DNA from: Affinundibacterium amnicola
GTDB lineage: Bacteria; Pseudomonadota; Gammaproteobacteria; Burkholderiales; Burkholderiaceae_D
Reading direction: 5' to 3'
Assembly (NCBI RefSeq): GCF_014284275.1
Contig: NZ_JACOFU010000001.1
Span: forward strand, 124,001 to 188,000
Length of the DNA stretch: 64,000 nt
Shown: positions 18,512 to 26,241 of the stretch, one piece after another
Position numbering within the stretch: the stretch's first letter is position 1
How the letters are laid out: each line of letters opens with the position of its first letter
Program-made: the position numbers and the translations under genes
Notes under the pieces: generated by a model
Seen by the model: only the letters and a program-made list of their open reading frames with translations
Told to the model about the DNA's origin: nothing
The model's database searches: none

Positions 18512-18988
18512 TCAAGCCCATAAGGCCGGTTTATTTACCATCAGGTAGAACACAGCTAGCATTGCCAGAAATGCTGGATATCCCAAGTATTCCCAATAAC
18601 GCGCGTACTGCCAATACAGACTAGGTAATTCTTGTTGTTGTGCGCAGGCCGACTTGGCCATATTCCTCATCTTAATTTGCAGCCAAACTACCGGTAGCCA
18701 ACATGCACCCGCAAGTAAGTACAAGACCAGACTTAATAATATCCACGGGGTATGCAAAGCCCAACCCGCCATCATTGTCAAGGCGATACCGCTAATGGGT
18801 TGAATGATGACGGCAGGTGTGGTGAAACACCAATCGGCAATCACTACTAGCCGTGATACTTCGGCGATCGCCGCGACATTTTTACTGCGATTAATAAAGT
18901 ATAGATAAAAAGCAGAACCAAATCCGGTGCCGACTAAGAGCACGGAAGAAATGATATGGAGTGTTTTGAGTAAGAGATAGGTGTTCAT
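18512..18988 (-). CDS. DUF2269 family membrane protein
   Basis: A 158-residue protein with four predicted membrane helices; LHIISSVLLVGTGFGSAF and a conserved early histidine are typical of the DUF2269 family of integral membrane proteins of unknown function. The ATG at 18988 overlaps the stop of the upstream SDR-DoxX gene by four bases (ATGA); the frame is open further upstream but that would overlap its neighbour by 150 bases. Last gene of the GbsR-controlled operon. Confidence 0.85.
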   Translation of the reverse strand: MNTYLLLKTLHIISSVLLVGTGFGSAFYLYFINRSKNVAAIAEVSRLVVIADWCFTTPAVIIQPISGIALTMMAGWALHTPWILLSLVLYLLAGACWLPVVWLQIKMRNMAKSACAQQQELPSLYWQYARYWEYLGYPAFLAMLAVFYLMVNKPALWA

Positions 18989-20307
18989 TTTTTGTCGCTG
19001 GCAATTAAGACGAACAGAATGGCGAGTATTGGCAGATTTTTTAGAATGGGGGCAAATGGATGCGTTAAGAATTCTGGCAAACATACACTGATGATGGCTG
19101 AATACGTGAGGATAAGGATGGATTGGAAAATCCATAGTCGACGGCTAGGATGAATGAGGCTGAGAATGCCGAGAATCAGATCAAGGCCACTCGCTAGCCA
19201 TAAGACGGGACTGGCATAGTGCGCACTAATGCCAACTTGCGCAAGTAAATTGGCACTGCCTTCGATTGGATAAACCCACAGAGAAATAATGCCTGTGCTG
19301 ATCCATAGAAAGGCGAGCACTAGTCGAAACAACATCGTCGCCCACGCCATCATTGCGCTTGCGGCTAGCGTGTTTGTTTCGTCTTGGTCAAACCAAGCAC
19401 TGACACCTCTTGGCTTTTGTTCCAATAGTTTGGTAAACGCGGTGTTATCTGCGACACTACCTTGTTCTAACATTTGCAAGGTTTCTGGTGCAAATACTTT
19501 TTGCGGCAAATAGGTGGCAAGTCGTGCGCTGATCCGCATTATCGACATTGGTATGTGAGTGAATCGTGCTTGCGATAACCCCATCGCTTGGCGGTAGTGA
19601 GCCAACATATCTCGATAAGACATTGCGTTCGGCCCGACCGCACGAATAATTTGATGTCGTTTCACCGTACCTGAGGAAACTTGAGCTAGCCACTTGATGA
19701 CACCAAGACAGAGATCCTTGACGTGCACAGGCTGTAACTGTTGCTCACCATTTCCCGGCAAGCCTATCATTGGCAAACTGGCGAGACTACGGAATAATTT
19801 GCTACTCGCGCCATCAACACCAATAAGTAAAGATGGTCGCAAAATCAAATGTGGGCAGGGAAGTTGGCTTAGATAGTGATCAGCTTCGCGTTTCGTCTGC
19901 ATATAGACACTCAATGCATGTTGATTGCTTGGCCTGTCATTGATCATATTGTCGTCAGGACCCAGTGCGGAGATTTGTAATATGCCACGCACACCAGCAT
20001 CACATGCAGCTCGAAACAAGGCAATCGGAGCATCGCGGTGTATTGCGGTGAACGGCGCGTGTTTGCTTTGCATCAAAATGCCGACTGCATTAATGACGAT
20101 ATCGATCTTGCCTAAGGCTGCTAAACGTTTTTCCCAGATATCAGTCGAGGTGTCTTTGACGTAATCGATCAGTAATTCGCGACCTTGTGCTGAAGTATCG
20201 TCGCTAAATCGATGCACACCATGAATCACCTCATGTCCAGACTCCAGTAATGTGCGACTAATATGGCGACCCAAAAAACCATGGGCGCCGCAGAGTAGGA
20301 TACGCAT
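18985..20307 (-). CDS. NAD(P)-dependent SDR fused to DoxX-like membrane domain
   Basis: A 440-residue fusion. Residues 1-~290 are an atypical short-chain dehydrogenase/epimerase with Rossmann motif GAHGFLGRH at 7-15 and a domain fold of the NmrA/ComplexI-39kDa type. Residues ~300-440 hold four membrane helices of the DoxX-like family, with WISTGIISLW and WLASGLDLILG. The ATG at 20307 is chosen because AAGGAG lies six bases ahead; the frame continues to 20322. The fusion places a nucleotide-binding domain at the membrane next to a DoxX-like (possibly quinone/thiol-linked) domain. Substrate unknown. Second gene of a three-gene operon after the DCC protein. Confidence 0.83.
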   Translation of the reverse strand: MRILLCGAHGFLGRHISRTLLESGHEVIHGVHRFSDDTSAQGRELLIDYVKDTSTDIWEKRLAALGKIDIVINAVGILMQSKHAPFTAIHRDAPIALFRAACDAGVRGILQISALGPDDNMINDRPSNQHALSVYMQTKREADHYLSQLPCPHLILRPSLLIGVDGASSKLFRSLASLPMIGLPGNGEQQLQPVHVKDLCLGVIKWLAQVSSGTVKRHQIIRAVGPNAMSYRDMLAHYRQAMGLSQARFTHIPMSIMRISARLATYLPQKVFAPETLQMLEQGSVADNTAFTKLLEQKPRGVSAWFDQDETNTLAASAMMAWATMLFRLVLAFLWISTGIISLWVYPIEGSANLLAQVGISAHYASPVLWLASGLDLILGILSLIHPSRRLWIFQSILILTYSAIISVCLPEFLTHPFAPILKNLPILAILFVLIASDKK

Positions 20308-20333
20308 TTTTATCTCCTTCACTTTTGTGCTTC

Positions 20334-20807
20334 TTAAGCGTCACTTTGCTCTTTGACTGATTTGATATCGCAAAATCCATCTTTGCATTGTTGACTTTGT
20401 TTGAGCGCACGTTTTGCAGCACGATCCGCCGCGATTTTGAATAAGACACCAGAAAAACGATTAGATAAACGATAGCGATTGCGGGCGACATACACATAAG
20501 CCCAGTCGAAAAATGGTTTGAGTAAAGGCAGGTTGGTCGGCGCAGTGATCCAGCCTAAGCCGACAGCACCATAGGCCAGACGAAATACTTCAACTCCTTT
20601 GACCATGCTGCCATCGGGGCGTATTGCATGGATGATGTCCATCATGTCTTTCTTACTGGCGAGGTAATTGCTATCGTCAAAGTCAGGCGCTGATACGTCG
20701 ATGAAATGCAAAAAATTTTGGACGTTACGTGCACGCAGATTGTCGATTTCTAATTTGCATAGCGGGCATGATTCATCGTAGAGCAGGGTGAGTGGATAGT
20801 CGTTCAT
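20334..20807 (-). CDS. DCC-family thiol-disulfide oxidoreductase-like protein (DUF393)
   Basis: A 157-residue protein with the family motif DESCPLC at about 10-16, i.e. the DxxCPxC signature that gives the DCC family its name, and a thioredoxin-like pattern. The ATG at 20807 has AAAGGAAC ahead; the longer frame to 20870 would run through the operator palindrome and is rejected. A perfect palindrome lies 22 bp upstream, so the gene is probably the first of the operon DCC, SDR-DoxX, DUF2269 under control of the GbsR-like regulator encoded just upstream. The cysteine pair suggests redox activity, not demonstrated. Confidence 0.86.
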   Translation of the reverse strand: MNDYPLTLLYDESCPLCKLEIDNLRARNVQNFLHFIDVSAPDFDDSNYLASKKDMMDIIHAIRPDGSMVKGVEVFRLAYGAVGLGWITAPTNLPLLKPFFDWAYVYVARNRYRLSNRFSGVLFKIAADRAAKRALKQSQQCKDGFCDIKSVKEQSDA

Positions 20808-20828
20808 GATAGTTCCTTTGCTTCTGTT

Positions 20829-20848
20829 ATTTCTGTTAAAACAGAAAT
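20829..20848. promoter_or_regulatory. Palindromic operator, copy 1 (upstream of DCC operon)
   Basis: ATTTCTGTTAAAACAGAAAT: 9-bp perfect arms around a central AA. It begins 22 bases upstream of the DCC gene start. The same palindrome stands in front of the regulator gene (21458-21479), so I infer a binding site for the GbsR/MarR-family product. Confidence 0.78.
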
Positions 20849-20903
20849 ATAGTTTGAAAAAAATGCGCATCAGTCAATCACTTGATGCGCTGTTCCTTTA
20901 AAT

Positions 20904-21434
20904 CTATTTTTCGTCACCACGCACAAACTGTTGTACTTTGGCCCCCATCTTTAACAGCTTCATTAAAGTGCTTGGCTCTAAGCGCAGCATTTCATCGGTC
21001 CAACTAGTCAAGGTTTTCATTAACGCCAGTGTTTCTGCAATACGCGCTTTACTTGCACGATCTTCTTGATCGATATCAGGACTGTCTAAGCAGGCTTGTA
21101 AGGTTGCAATTGTCGGGTTTAATTCACGATCTTTGCGCTCACGTATTACAGTACGAAACAGTTCCCAAACGTCGAGTGAGGTTTCAAAATGTGCGCGTCT
21201 ATCTCCCATTACATGCGCAACTTTGACCAATTTCCAATTCTGTAACTCCTTGAGTGAATTAGAAACATTCGAGCGTGCCACGCCCAGCGTATCGGCAATT
21301 TCTTCTGCAGTGAGCGGTGTGCCGACAATATATAGTAAGGCGTGAATCTGGCTGACGGTACGATTAACGCCCCACATGGTGCCCATTTCGCCCCAGTGCA
21401 GTATGAATTTTTGTTTGACAGGTGTAAGTTCCAT
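20904..21434 (-). CDS. GbsR/MarR-family transcriptional regulator
   Basis: A 176-residue winged helix-turn-helix regulator. Residues ~25-95 have the MarR-like fold with LTAEEIADTLGVARSNVSNSL as recognition region (residues ~38-58) and GDRRAHF as the wing; the C-terminal ~80 residues are helical and probably dimerise. GbsR-type proteins repress betaine-uptake genes in Bacillus, but betaproteobacterial relatives have other targets. Matching palindromes lie 24 bp before its own start and 22 bp before the following DCC operon, which argues for autoregulation and control of that operon. Confidence 0.9.
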   Translation of the reverse strand: MELTPVKQKFILHWGEMGTMWGVNRTVSQIHALLYIVGTPLTAEEIADTLGVARSNVSNSLKELQNWKLVKVAHVMGDRRAHFETSLDVWELFRTVIRERKDRELNPTIATLQACLDSPDIDQEDRASKARIAETLALMKTLTSWTDEMLRLEPSTLMKLLKMGAKVQQFVRGDEK

Positions 21435-21457
21435 GCTAGTAGTGTAGGTATTTCCTT

Positions 21458-21479
21458 AATTTCTGTCAAGACAGAAATT
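21458..21479. promoter_or_regulatory. Palindromic operator, copy 2 (upstream of GbsR-like gene)
   Basis: Perfect 10-bp arms AATTTCTGTC / GACAGAAATT around AA, 24 bases ahead of the regulator start. Shares TTTCTGT-n4-ACAGAAA with copy 1. Not a LexA box, since the CTGT/ACAG spacing is four, not eight. Confidence 0.78.
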
Positions 21480-21517
21480 GTGGAGTATTGAATTGCTTTT
21501 TCGTGCCTAATACATTT

Positions 21518-21541
21518 GTTTGATGCGTCGTTTGATGCGTC
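21518..21541. repeat. Tandem 12-bp duplication at a gene end
   Basis: GTTTGATGCGTC occurs twice without a gap (21518-21529, 21530-21541); the last base touches the stop codon of the TonB-like orphan. Probably a slippage event outside coding sequence. Confidence 0.8.
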
Positions 21542-22227
21542 TACTTGCAATGATCTGTCGCGACCTGATAAGCCACCACGAATAAAGACAAAATGCTGCC
21601 ACCTTGACGCAGACAATCAGGCTTTGCTGCCCGATTGGCCGCTTGTTGGAACTTGTCGTGCTTTGTCAATTTGGGGTCTTCTAGGGTGGTGCCACTTTTT
21701 TCCGCTAATTTTTGAATATCAGATTTGCTGGCCTCATAAGCTTGTTTCACCCCCGCACTATCGATGCCATACCTTGCGATTCCAGATTTATTGAGTTGAT
21801 TATTCACGTTGGGGGTTGGAGACTTGCTTGTGGATTGTTCAGGAAATATCGCGATCAAATCTCGTTCGGATTTTGGTTCTTCTGCTTGCTCGGCTTGATT
21901 ATTTTCAATAATCCCCTGTTGATTGATGAGCGATTTTGAAGGAAGTTTATCGACAGTTAGCGCTTTTATCTGTTTCGGTTTTAGAATTGATTCTAGGCGT
22001 ACTGTCGTTTTTTCTTCCGGGAGCGGTGTGTTTGGACGCACAAAACTCAGCATCATTAATGTTGAAACGGAGGGATTCGTCGGACCTGTCTTCCTCAGAA
22101 AGTCACGATCTAGCTGACTGATAAACAGCAAAGAAATCGCCAATGCTATGCTTGCCGAAAATATTCTTTGCGTTGGTGAATGGTGGAAGTAACTGACATC
22201 CTGCTGAAGGCGGTGTAATGGCAACAT
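21541..22227 (-). CDS. TonB-like single-pass protein of unknown function
   Basis: A 228-residue protein with one N-terminal membrane helix at about 22-38, then a long polar linker rich in Pro, Lys, Glu and Asn, and a short C-terminal region (~185-228) with cysteines in PDCLRQGG and TDHCK. The layout resembles TonB-type or cell-envelope linker proteins, and the PDCL...C ending is reminiscent of small orphan proteins common near TonB-like genes in this order. No TonB C-terminal domain is clearly present. Function not recognised; not clearly in an operon with the next genes. Confidence 0.65.
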   Translation of the reverse strand: MLPLHRLQQDVSYFHHSPTQRIFSASIALAISLLFISQLDRDFLRKTGPTNPSVSTLMMLSFVRPNTPLPEEKTTVRLESILKPKQIKALTVDKLPSKSLINQQGIIENNQAEQAEEPKSERDLIAIFPEQSTSKSPTPNVNNQLNKSGIARYGIDSAGVKQAYEASKSDIQKLAEKSGTTLEDPKLTKHDKFQQAANRAAKPDCLRQGGSILSLFVVAYQVATDHCK

Positions 22228-22402
22228 AGGGATGATTAAGCAGCGATCTAAAAGTTGCTAGGATAAAGCGTTCAGCATGATTTAGGTAATGTGATTGTTG
22301 TTCCTGGTCAGAGGCTTCTGTGGCGATACCATTAGTACTGTCTGATGCTATTGATCAATCCGACTTCAGCTTTTCTATTCATAGAAAAAATATTGGCCAG
22401 AC

Positions 22403-24007
22403 TTATTGAAAAACATAATATTGGTTCTTACCTGATTTCTTTGCGTGGTACATTGCCTCATCTGCTTGTTGCAATATTTTCGCCATATCGAAGTCAGGCG
22501 TATCCACCAAATTAATGCCAATACTTGCACCGATCCGAATGTTGATTGAATCGCCAAATTGTATCGTTTGTGCCGCTTCGTGAATGATTTTTCTTGCGAT
22601 ATCTTGAACCTTTTCTATCACATCAACCTCTTTCAAAATCACGACGAACTCATCTCCGCCAGTACGCGCGATGAAATCTGATTTGCGAACGATTTTGCTG
22701 AGCAAATGTGTGAAGTGCATCAGGACTTTGTCACCGATGTCATGTCCAAATTGATCGTTCACCGCTTTAAATCCATCCAGATCAATCATTAAGACATAGA
22801 AGCTGCTAATCATGTTTGCATGCATTTCGAACTGAATTTTGGCGATGTTTTTTTCTAAACCAAGGCGATTTGCCACATTGGTGAGATGATCCGTCATCGC
22901 TAATTGTGTCGCCGATTCTTCTAGGATTTTTCTTTCTGTAATATCGTTGACCAAGCCCTGCAAGATGTTGTTTTCAACTGAACTCAGTACCAGATTGATC
23001 CATTTTTTCTGTGCCGGTGTGCCCACTTCTATCATGAAGTCTTCAGACGAAACATGTTCGTCATGCGTGGCATTTTCTAACATTCCCTGTAGTCTTAGCG
23101 CGTAATCGTTGAGGTTATGAATTAAGCTAAATTTGATGGTGTCAGCTGATGCGTCATGATTCATCGAGAACAATCTGAGAAACGCGGGATTCGAAGAGAT
23201 CACTTCTCCATTTGGATTGAGTAAAAAAATGCCAGTTTCTGAATTGTCAAAAATCGCGCGAAATTTTCTTTCGCCGATTTGATGTTGCATGCGCAGATCG
23301 CGTTCATCTTCCAAAAGGTGAGATAACTTAGAGAACAGCGTATTCACATCGCGTACCAATTGTCCAATCTCATCGCGTTCATTGCCCGGCGGTAGTGGCA
23401 GCGAAGTGTTTGCATCGGCCGACAAGTGATGCAGTCGGTCCGAAATCCTTTTGATCGGGCGTGTGATTAAATACATCACAATAACAACCACTGCGCCAGC
23501 CATGATCAATGCTTGCAGCATCAGTAGCAGGGCGATAAATCGCGCTTTATTGTTGACTTGTGATCGAATGAACTGAATGTCTGGCGTTAGTTCAATTTGA
23601 CATACCGATTCTTTATTATTGAATGGAGAGTAAATTGGTCGTTGTATTAATAAATTTGTAGTGAGATTCGGGACGAAGGATTTATTTTTATTAGATTTTT
23701 TTTCCTTATGCAATTCGGTCAGAACGATTTTTTCTGAATATATTTTAATGCCAGCAACATCTTCATTTTTTAACAGGCCTTGTCCCAGTTCTTTTGCCAA
23801 ATTAGAGTCTGATAAATAGCAAGCAATACTCACGGTATTTTCGACTGTGCTGAGTAAAGTTCCCATTCGATTTTTCGCTAACTCTTGTTCGGTATTGGAT
23901 TCCCAAAAATACGTGATGGCCGCGAATATTCCACCCACACATAATGCAATTGCGAGCAGCATTACGCTGCTACGGTAAACGATGCTGGTGCGAAGTAGCT
24001 TTAGCAT
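22403..24007 (-). CDS. Membrane-bound diguanylate cyclase (sensor-HAMP-PAS-GGDEF)
   Basis: A 534-residue protein. Two membrane helices (about 12-32 and 150-172) flank a ~120-residue periplasmic sensor; HAMP follows (~172-230), then a PAS domain (~245-365) and a C-terminal GGDEF domain (~370-534). GGDEF at 450-454 is intact and RKSD at 441-444 is the inhibitory I-site, so it should make cyclic di-GMP with product feedback. It is the last gene of a cassette with a periplasmic binding protein and an outer-membrane protein, which suggests it senses something captured in the periplasm. Confidence 0.93.
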   Translation of the reverse strand: MLKLLRTSIVYRSSVMLLAIALCVGGIFAAITYFWESNTEQELAKNRMGTLLSTVENTVSIACYLSDSNLAKELGQGLLKNEDVAGIKIYSEKIVLTELHKEKKSNKNKSFVPNLTTNLLIQRPIYSPFNNKESVCQIELTPDIQFIRSQVNNKARFIALLLMLQALIMAGAVVVIVMYLITRPIKRISDRLHHLSADANTSLPLPPGNERDEIGQLVRDVNTLFSKLSHLLEDERDLRMQHQIGERKFRAIFDNSETGIFLLNPNGEVISSNPAFLRLFSMNHDASADTIKFSLIHNLNDYALRLQGMLENATHDEHVSSEDFMIEVGTPAQKKWINLVLSSVENNILQGLVNDITERKILEESATQLAMTDHLTNVANRLGLEKNIAKIQFEMHANMISSFYVLMIDLDGFKAVNDQFGHDIGDKVLMHFTHLLSKIVRKSDFIARTGGDEFVVILKEVDVIEKVQDIARKIIHEAAQTIQFGDSINIRIGASIGINLVDTPDFDMAKILQQADEAMYHAKKSGKNQYYVFQ

Positions 24008-24036
24008 AGAGCGGAGTGTTAATTTTTTAAATTGGC

Positions 24037-24483
24037 TTATGACTTCAGTGGGTCAAACACAATCTTTACGCGCCTGTCGATCTTTTTTCTGTCTACATAG
24101 GCGATTGCACCTTTGATGCTACTTACTAGCTCGATTGCTTGTTCTGTCGATGAGACTTGTTTGGGTGGTGATCCCTGTCCAGAAAACATTAAACGTGCCC
24201 AATATGAACTAATTTCTGACAGTTCTTTACTGACCATGACATTGTAAAAATTCGCCTTTTCTGTCAATGGATTTTCGAGATCAATTGGTTGCGCATTGAT
24301 TCCAGAGGCTAGCTTGCGATTGCGTCCCATATAGACATTAATCACCTCGTCTTTGCTCATACGATCGATACCTGAATGTGGATTGGCAATCACCACAAAA
24401 TCATTCGAGGCTTTGAGTGCATTGCTATAGCTGGCAAATGCCAGAAACACCAACAAAATCATCGTAAATTTGGCTGCACACAT
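24037..24483 (-). CDS. PstS-like small periplasmic binding protein
   Basis: A 148-residue exported protein with a signal peptide (cleavage near ASYSNA). The mature part carries FVVIANPHSGIDRMSKDEV and VYMGRNRKLASG, the early half of the phosphate-type periplasmic binding fold, and a segment typical of short PstS-like proteins (ISSYWARLMFSGQGSPP). Such proteins are about half the length of PstS and are often found beside diguanylate cyclases. It sits 29 bp upstream of the cyclase and 25 bp downstream of the porin-like gene. Ligand unknown; phosphate or another anion is possible. Confidence 0.8.
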   Translation of the reverse strand: MCAAKFTMILLVFLAFASYSNALKASNDFVVIANPHSGIDRMSKDEVINVYMGRNRKLASGINAQPIDLENPLTEKANFYNVMVSKELSEISSYWARLMFSGQGSPPKQVSSTEQAIELVSSIKGAIAYVDRKKIDRRVKIVFDPLKS

Positions 24484-24508
24484 GATCGTTGTGATTTATC
24501 CGTCAGGA

Positions 24509-25990
24509 TTAATTAAAAATAAAATTGTAAGAAACACTGATGATCGTTGCTCTTCCATTCCAATCTGGCTGCACTGCACGCACAATTAGCGGTTCTTGAT
24601 TATGTATTCTGTCGATTTGCAATTTGAGATCACTGGTTTGATTGAGACTGTATCGAAATCCTATTGATTGAGAGCTTTGTTCATTGCGTGTCGCTTTTAA
24701 AAAGCTTTGCACACCTGCTTCTACTTGGTCGATCCCAGCATGAACGCCTAGCGGTAAGCCTGTAATAATATTTTTTGATTCTGCTGGTCGTGTTTTGGCG
24801 AAAGTGAGATAGGGAGTCCAGGCCTTTACTCTATATGCCACAGTAAAAAATCCGGCGATATTCGAATTGAAACTCAAAGTTTCAGATCTCAGACGGCTTA
24901 ACATGAGTTGCGCCTGTAATGGTCCATCGTCGTATACGATACCCGCAGATAAGTAATGGATTTTTTTCCCTTTGAATGACAAGTTGTTTGCCAGCATTTC
25001 TGCGTTTGAGCCAAACTGTGCAAATAAAGGAGACCTGAGAGTGTCGATTAAATGATCAATGCTAGGGAAATTATTGTTGCACTTGAGTTCCGAATATCCA
25101 AGACGCGCCAGCCATTTCTGCGATTGAAATTCAAACTGCGCTCCAGTAATTTTTGAGCCTTTCAAAGAAAAATAAATGTTGGGTGCTTCTGTCAGTACTC
25201 GCTCTTGCGCTTTGCCTGCAAAAATTTTGATTTTTGCTTGCCCACTGCCGACATCGTATTTGTAGGCAGCATCAACACCATCGATGTAACTGACGATTAA
25301 ACCGCCAAAATATTCAACAGGTGGTCTCACCCAAATATAAGAATATGCAACGTTTCTAGAGTCAGATAGAGGATACACATCAAAGCCTAATCTACCAGCT
25401 CGCAGATCGAGTCCATCTGAAGGCAAATATCTAATGAAGCCCCAAGTCAGTTCTGGTTTGAATTTACCTTCTCGCCGCCGCACAACAGTTTGTGCTGTTG
25501 CTTCAAGATCTTCGCTAAGACTGCCAGATATCTGCAGACCAAGTAATGAATCAATGCCTACATCAAGGCGACGGCTCGCACCGACACCGTGGTTTTGCAA
25601 GAGATCTCTCAGATAATCAAATTTCGCTGAGCTGTTATAGGCAGCGCCTATCGTGCCAAAGCCACTGAATTTAATGTTCGAGTCTTGATTCTGTGACGGT
25701 GTTGTTTCCGATGTTTCTGCCGCCGTTGCTGCGCTCGCTATGGCTGGATTTGTTGTAAATAGCGGCAAGCAAATGAGTATGGTGACTAACTTCGTACCAA
25801 ATTTTGATAAGTTATTACTGTGTATTGGGTCTGACTTGTTTTCACGTGTAGCAGTATAGGCATTACAATCATGCATTTGCCATAGACGGGAATTACTGTG
25901 CTTATTACTGTGCTTATTACTGTACTTAAGGGAGCAAGCTTTCATAAAACCTCGTCTCGAACAAATCTGTTTCGCGTTAAGGATGCCCAA
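24509..25990 (-). CDS. Outer-membrane porin-like protein
   Basis: The frame is 493 residues, but the first ~60 are unlike an export signal and include the tetrapeptide repeat KYSN-KHSN-KHSN; the real signal peptide is around residues 67-87 (LVTILICLPLF, cleavage near AIASA). The start may be any of the methionines at 1, 15 or 39. The mature part looks like an outer-membrane beta-barrel: repeated Gly/aromatic strands (FSGFGTIGAAY, LRAGRLGFDVYPL, YRVKAWTPYLTFAK) and a terminal strand ending ISVSYNFIFN. First gene of the porin / binding protein / diguanylate cyclase cassette. Confidence 0.75.
   Translation of the reverse strand: MGILNAKQICSRRGFMKACSLKYSNKHSNKHSNSRLWQMHDCNAYTATRENKSDPIHSNNLSKFGTKLVTILICLPLFTTNPAIASAATAAETSETTPSQNQDSNIKFSGFGTIGAAYNSSAKFDYLRDLLQNHGVGASRRLDVGIDSLLGLQISGSLSEDLEATAQTVVRRREGKFKPELTWGFIRYLPSDGLDLRAGRLGFDVYPLSDSRNVAYSYIWVRPPVEYFGGLIVSYIDGVDAAYKYDVGSGQAKIKIFAGKAQERVLTEAPNIYFSLKGSKITGAQFEFQSQKWLARLGYSELKCNNNFPSIDHLIDTLRSPLFAQFGSNAEMLANNLSFKGKKIHYLSAGIVYDDGPLQAQLMLSRLRSETLSFNSNIAGFFTVAYRVKAWTPYLTFAKTRPAESKNIITGLPLGVHAGIDQVEAGVQSFLKATRNEQSSQSIGFRYSLNQTSDLKLQIDRIHNQEPLIVRAVQPDWNGRATIISVSYNFIFN
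25892..25927. repeat. Three tandem 12-bp repeats inside the N-terminus of the porin frame
   Basis: ATTACTGTGCTT at 25892-25903 and 25904-25915, and ATTACTGTACTT at 25916-25927. They encode the repeated KHSN/KYSN tetrapeptides on the minus strand, if that part is translated; they may instead be part of the leader before the true start. Confidence 0.8.
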
Positions 25991-26098
25991 TCAATACCCA
26001 ATTTCATATTACACAGTAGCAATTAGGCTTGCAATGTCTTATTTTTGAGCTTGTGCGAAAACGACAGTTATTGTTATTTGAGCAGCAGATTCAGCAGA

Positions 26099-26133
26099 CT
26101 AATCAGATGATTTTTAAAACATCGTCTGATTAG
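26099..26133. repeat. Strong inverted repeat upstream of the porin gene
   Basis: CTAATCAGATGAT (26099-26111) pairs with ATCGTCTGATTAG (26121-26133): 12 pairs plus one G-T wobble around a 9-base loop. It lies between two minus-strand genes. No clear T run, so a hairpin terminator is possible but not convincing. Confidence 0.6.
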
Positions 26134-26182
26134 CCTGACTATTTGCTAGAAAGGTTTATGACAGCTGGTCTACTCGAATAGC

Positions 26183-26224
26183 TTATTTAGCTAGATTACT
26201 TAGTTAAGTAATTTGGCTAAATAA
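26183..26224. repeat. 42-bp near-perfect AT-rich palindrome
   Basis: TTATTTAGC-TAG-ATTACTTA on one side and TAAGTAAT-TTG-GCTAAATAA on the other, 17 of 20 positions matching, centred at 26203/26204. It begins 18 bp beyond the stop of the oxidoreductase gene. Could be that gene's transcript end or a protein-binding dyad. Confidence 0.7.
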
Positions 26225-26241
26225 CTCAGACAATTCGGGGA

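Noticed and set aside
20829-21479. LexA-like boxes (CTGT...ACAG)
   Set aside because: The spacing between CTGT and ACAG is four bases, not the eight of LexA sites, and the neighbouring genes are not SOS genes.
25892-25927. Short CRISPR-like array
   Set aside because: Three contiguous 12-bp copies without spacers; a tandem repeat, not repeat-spacer units.
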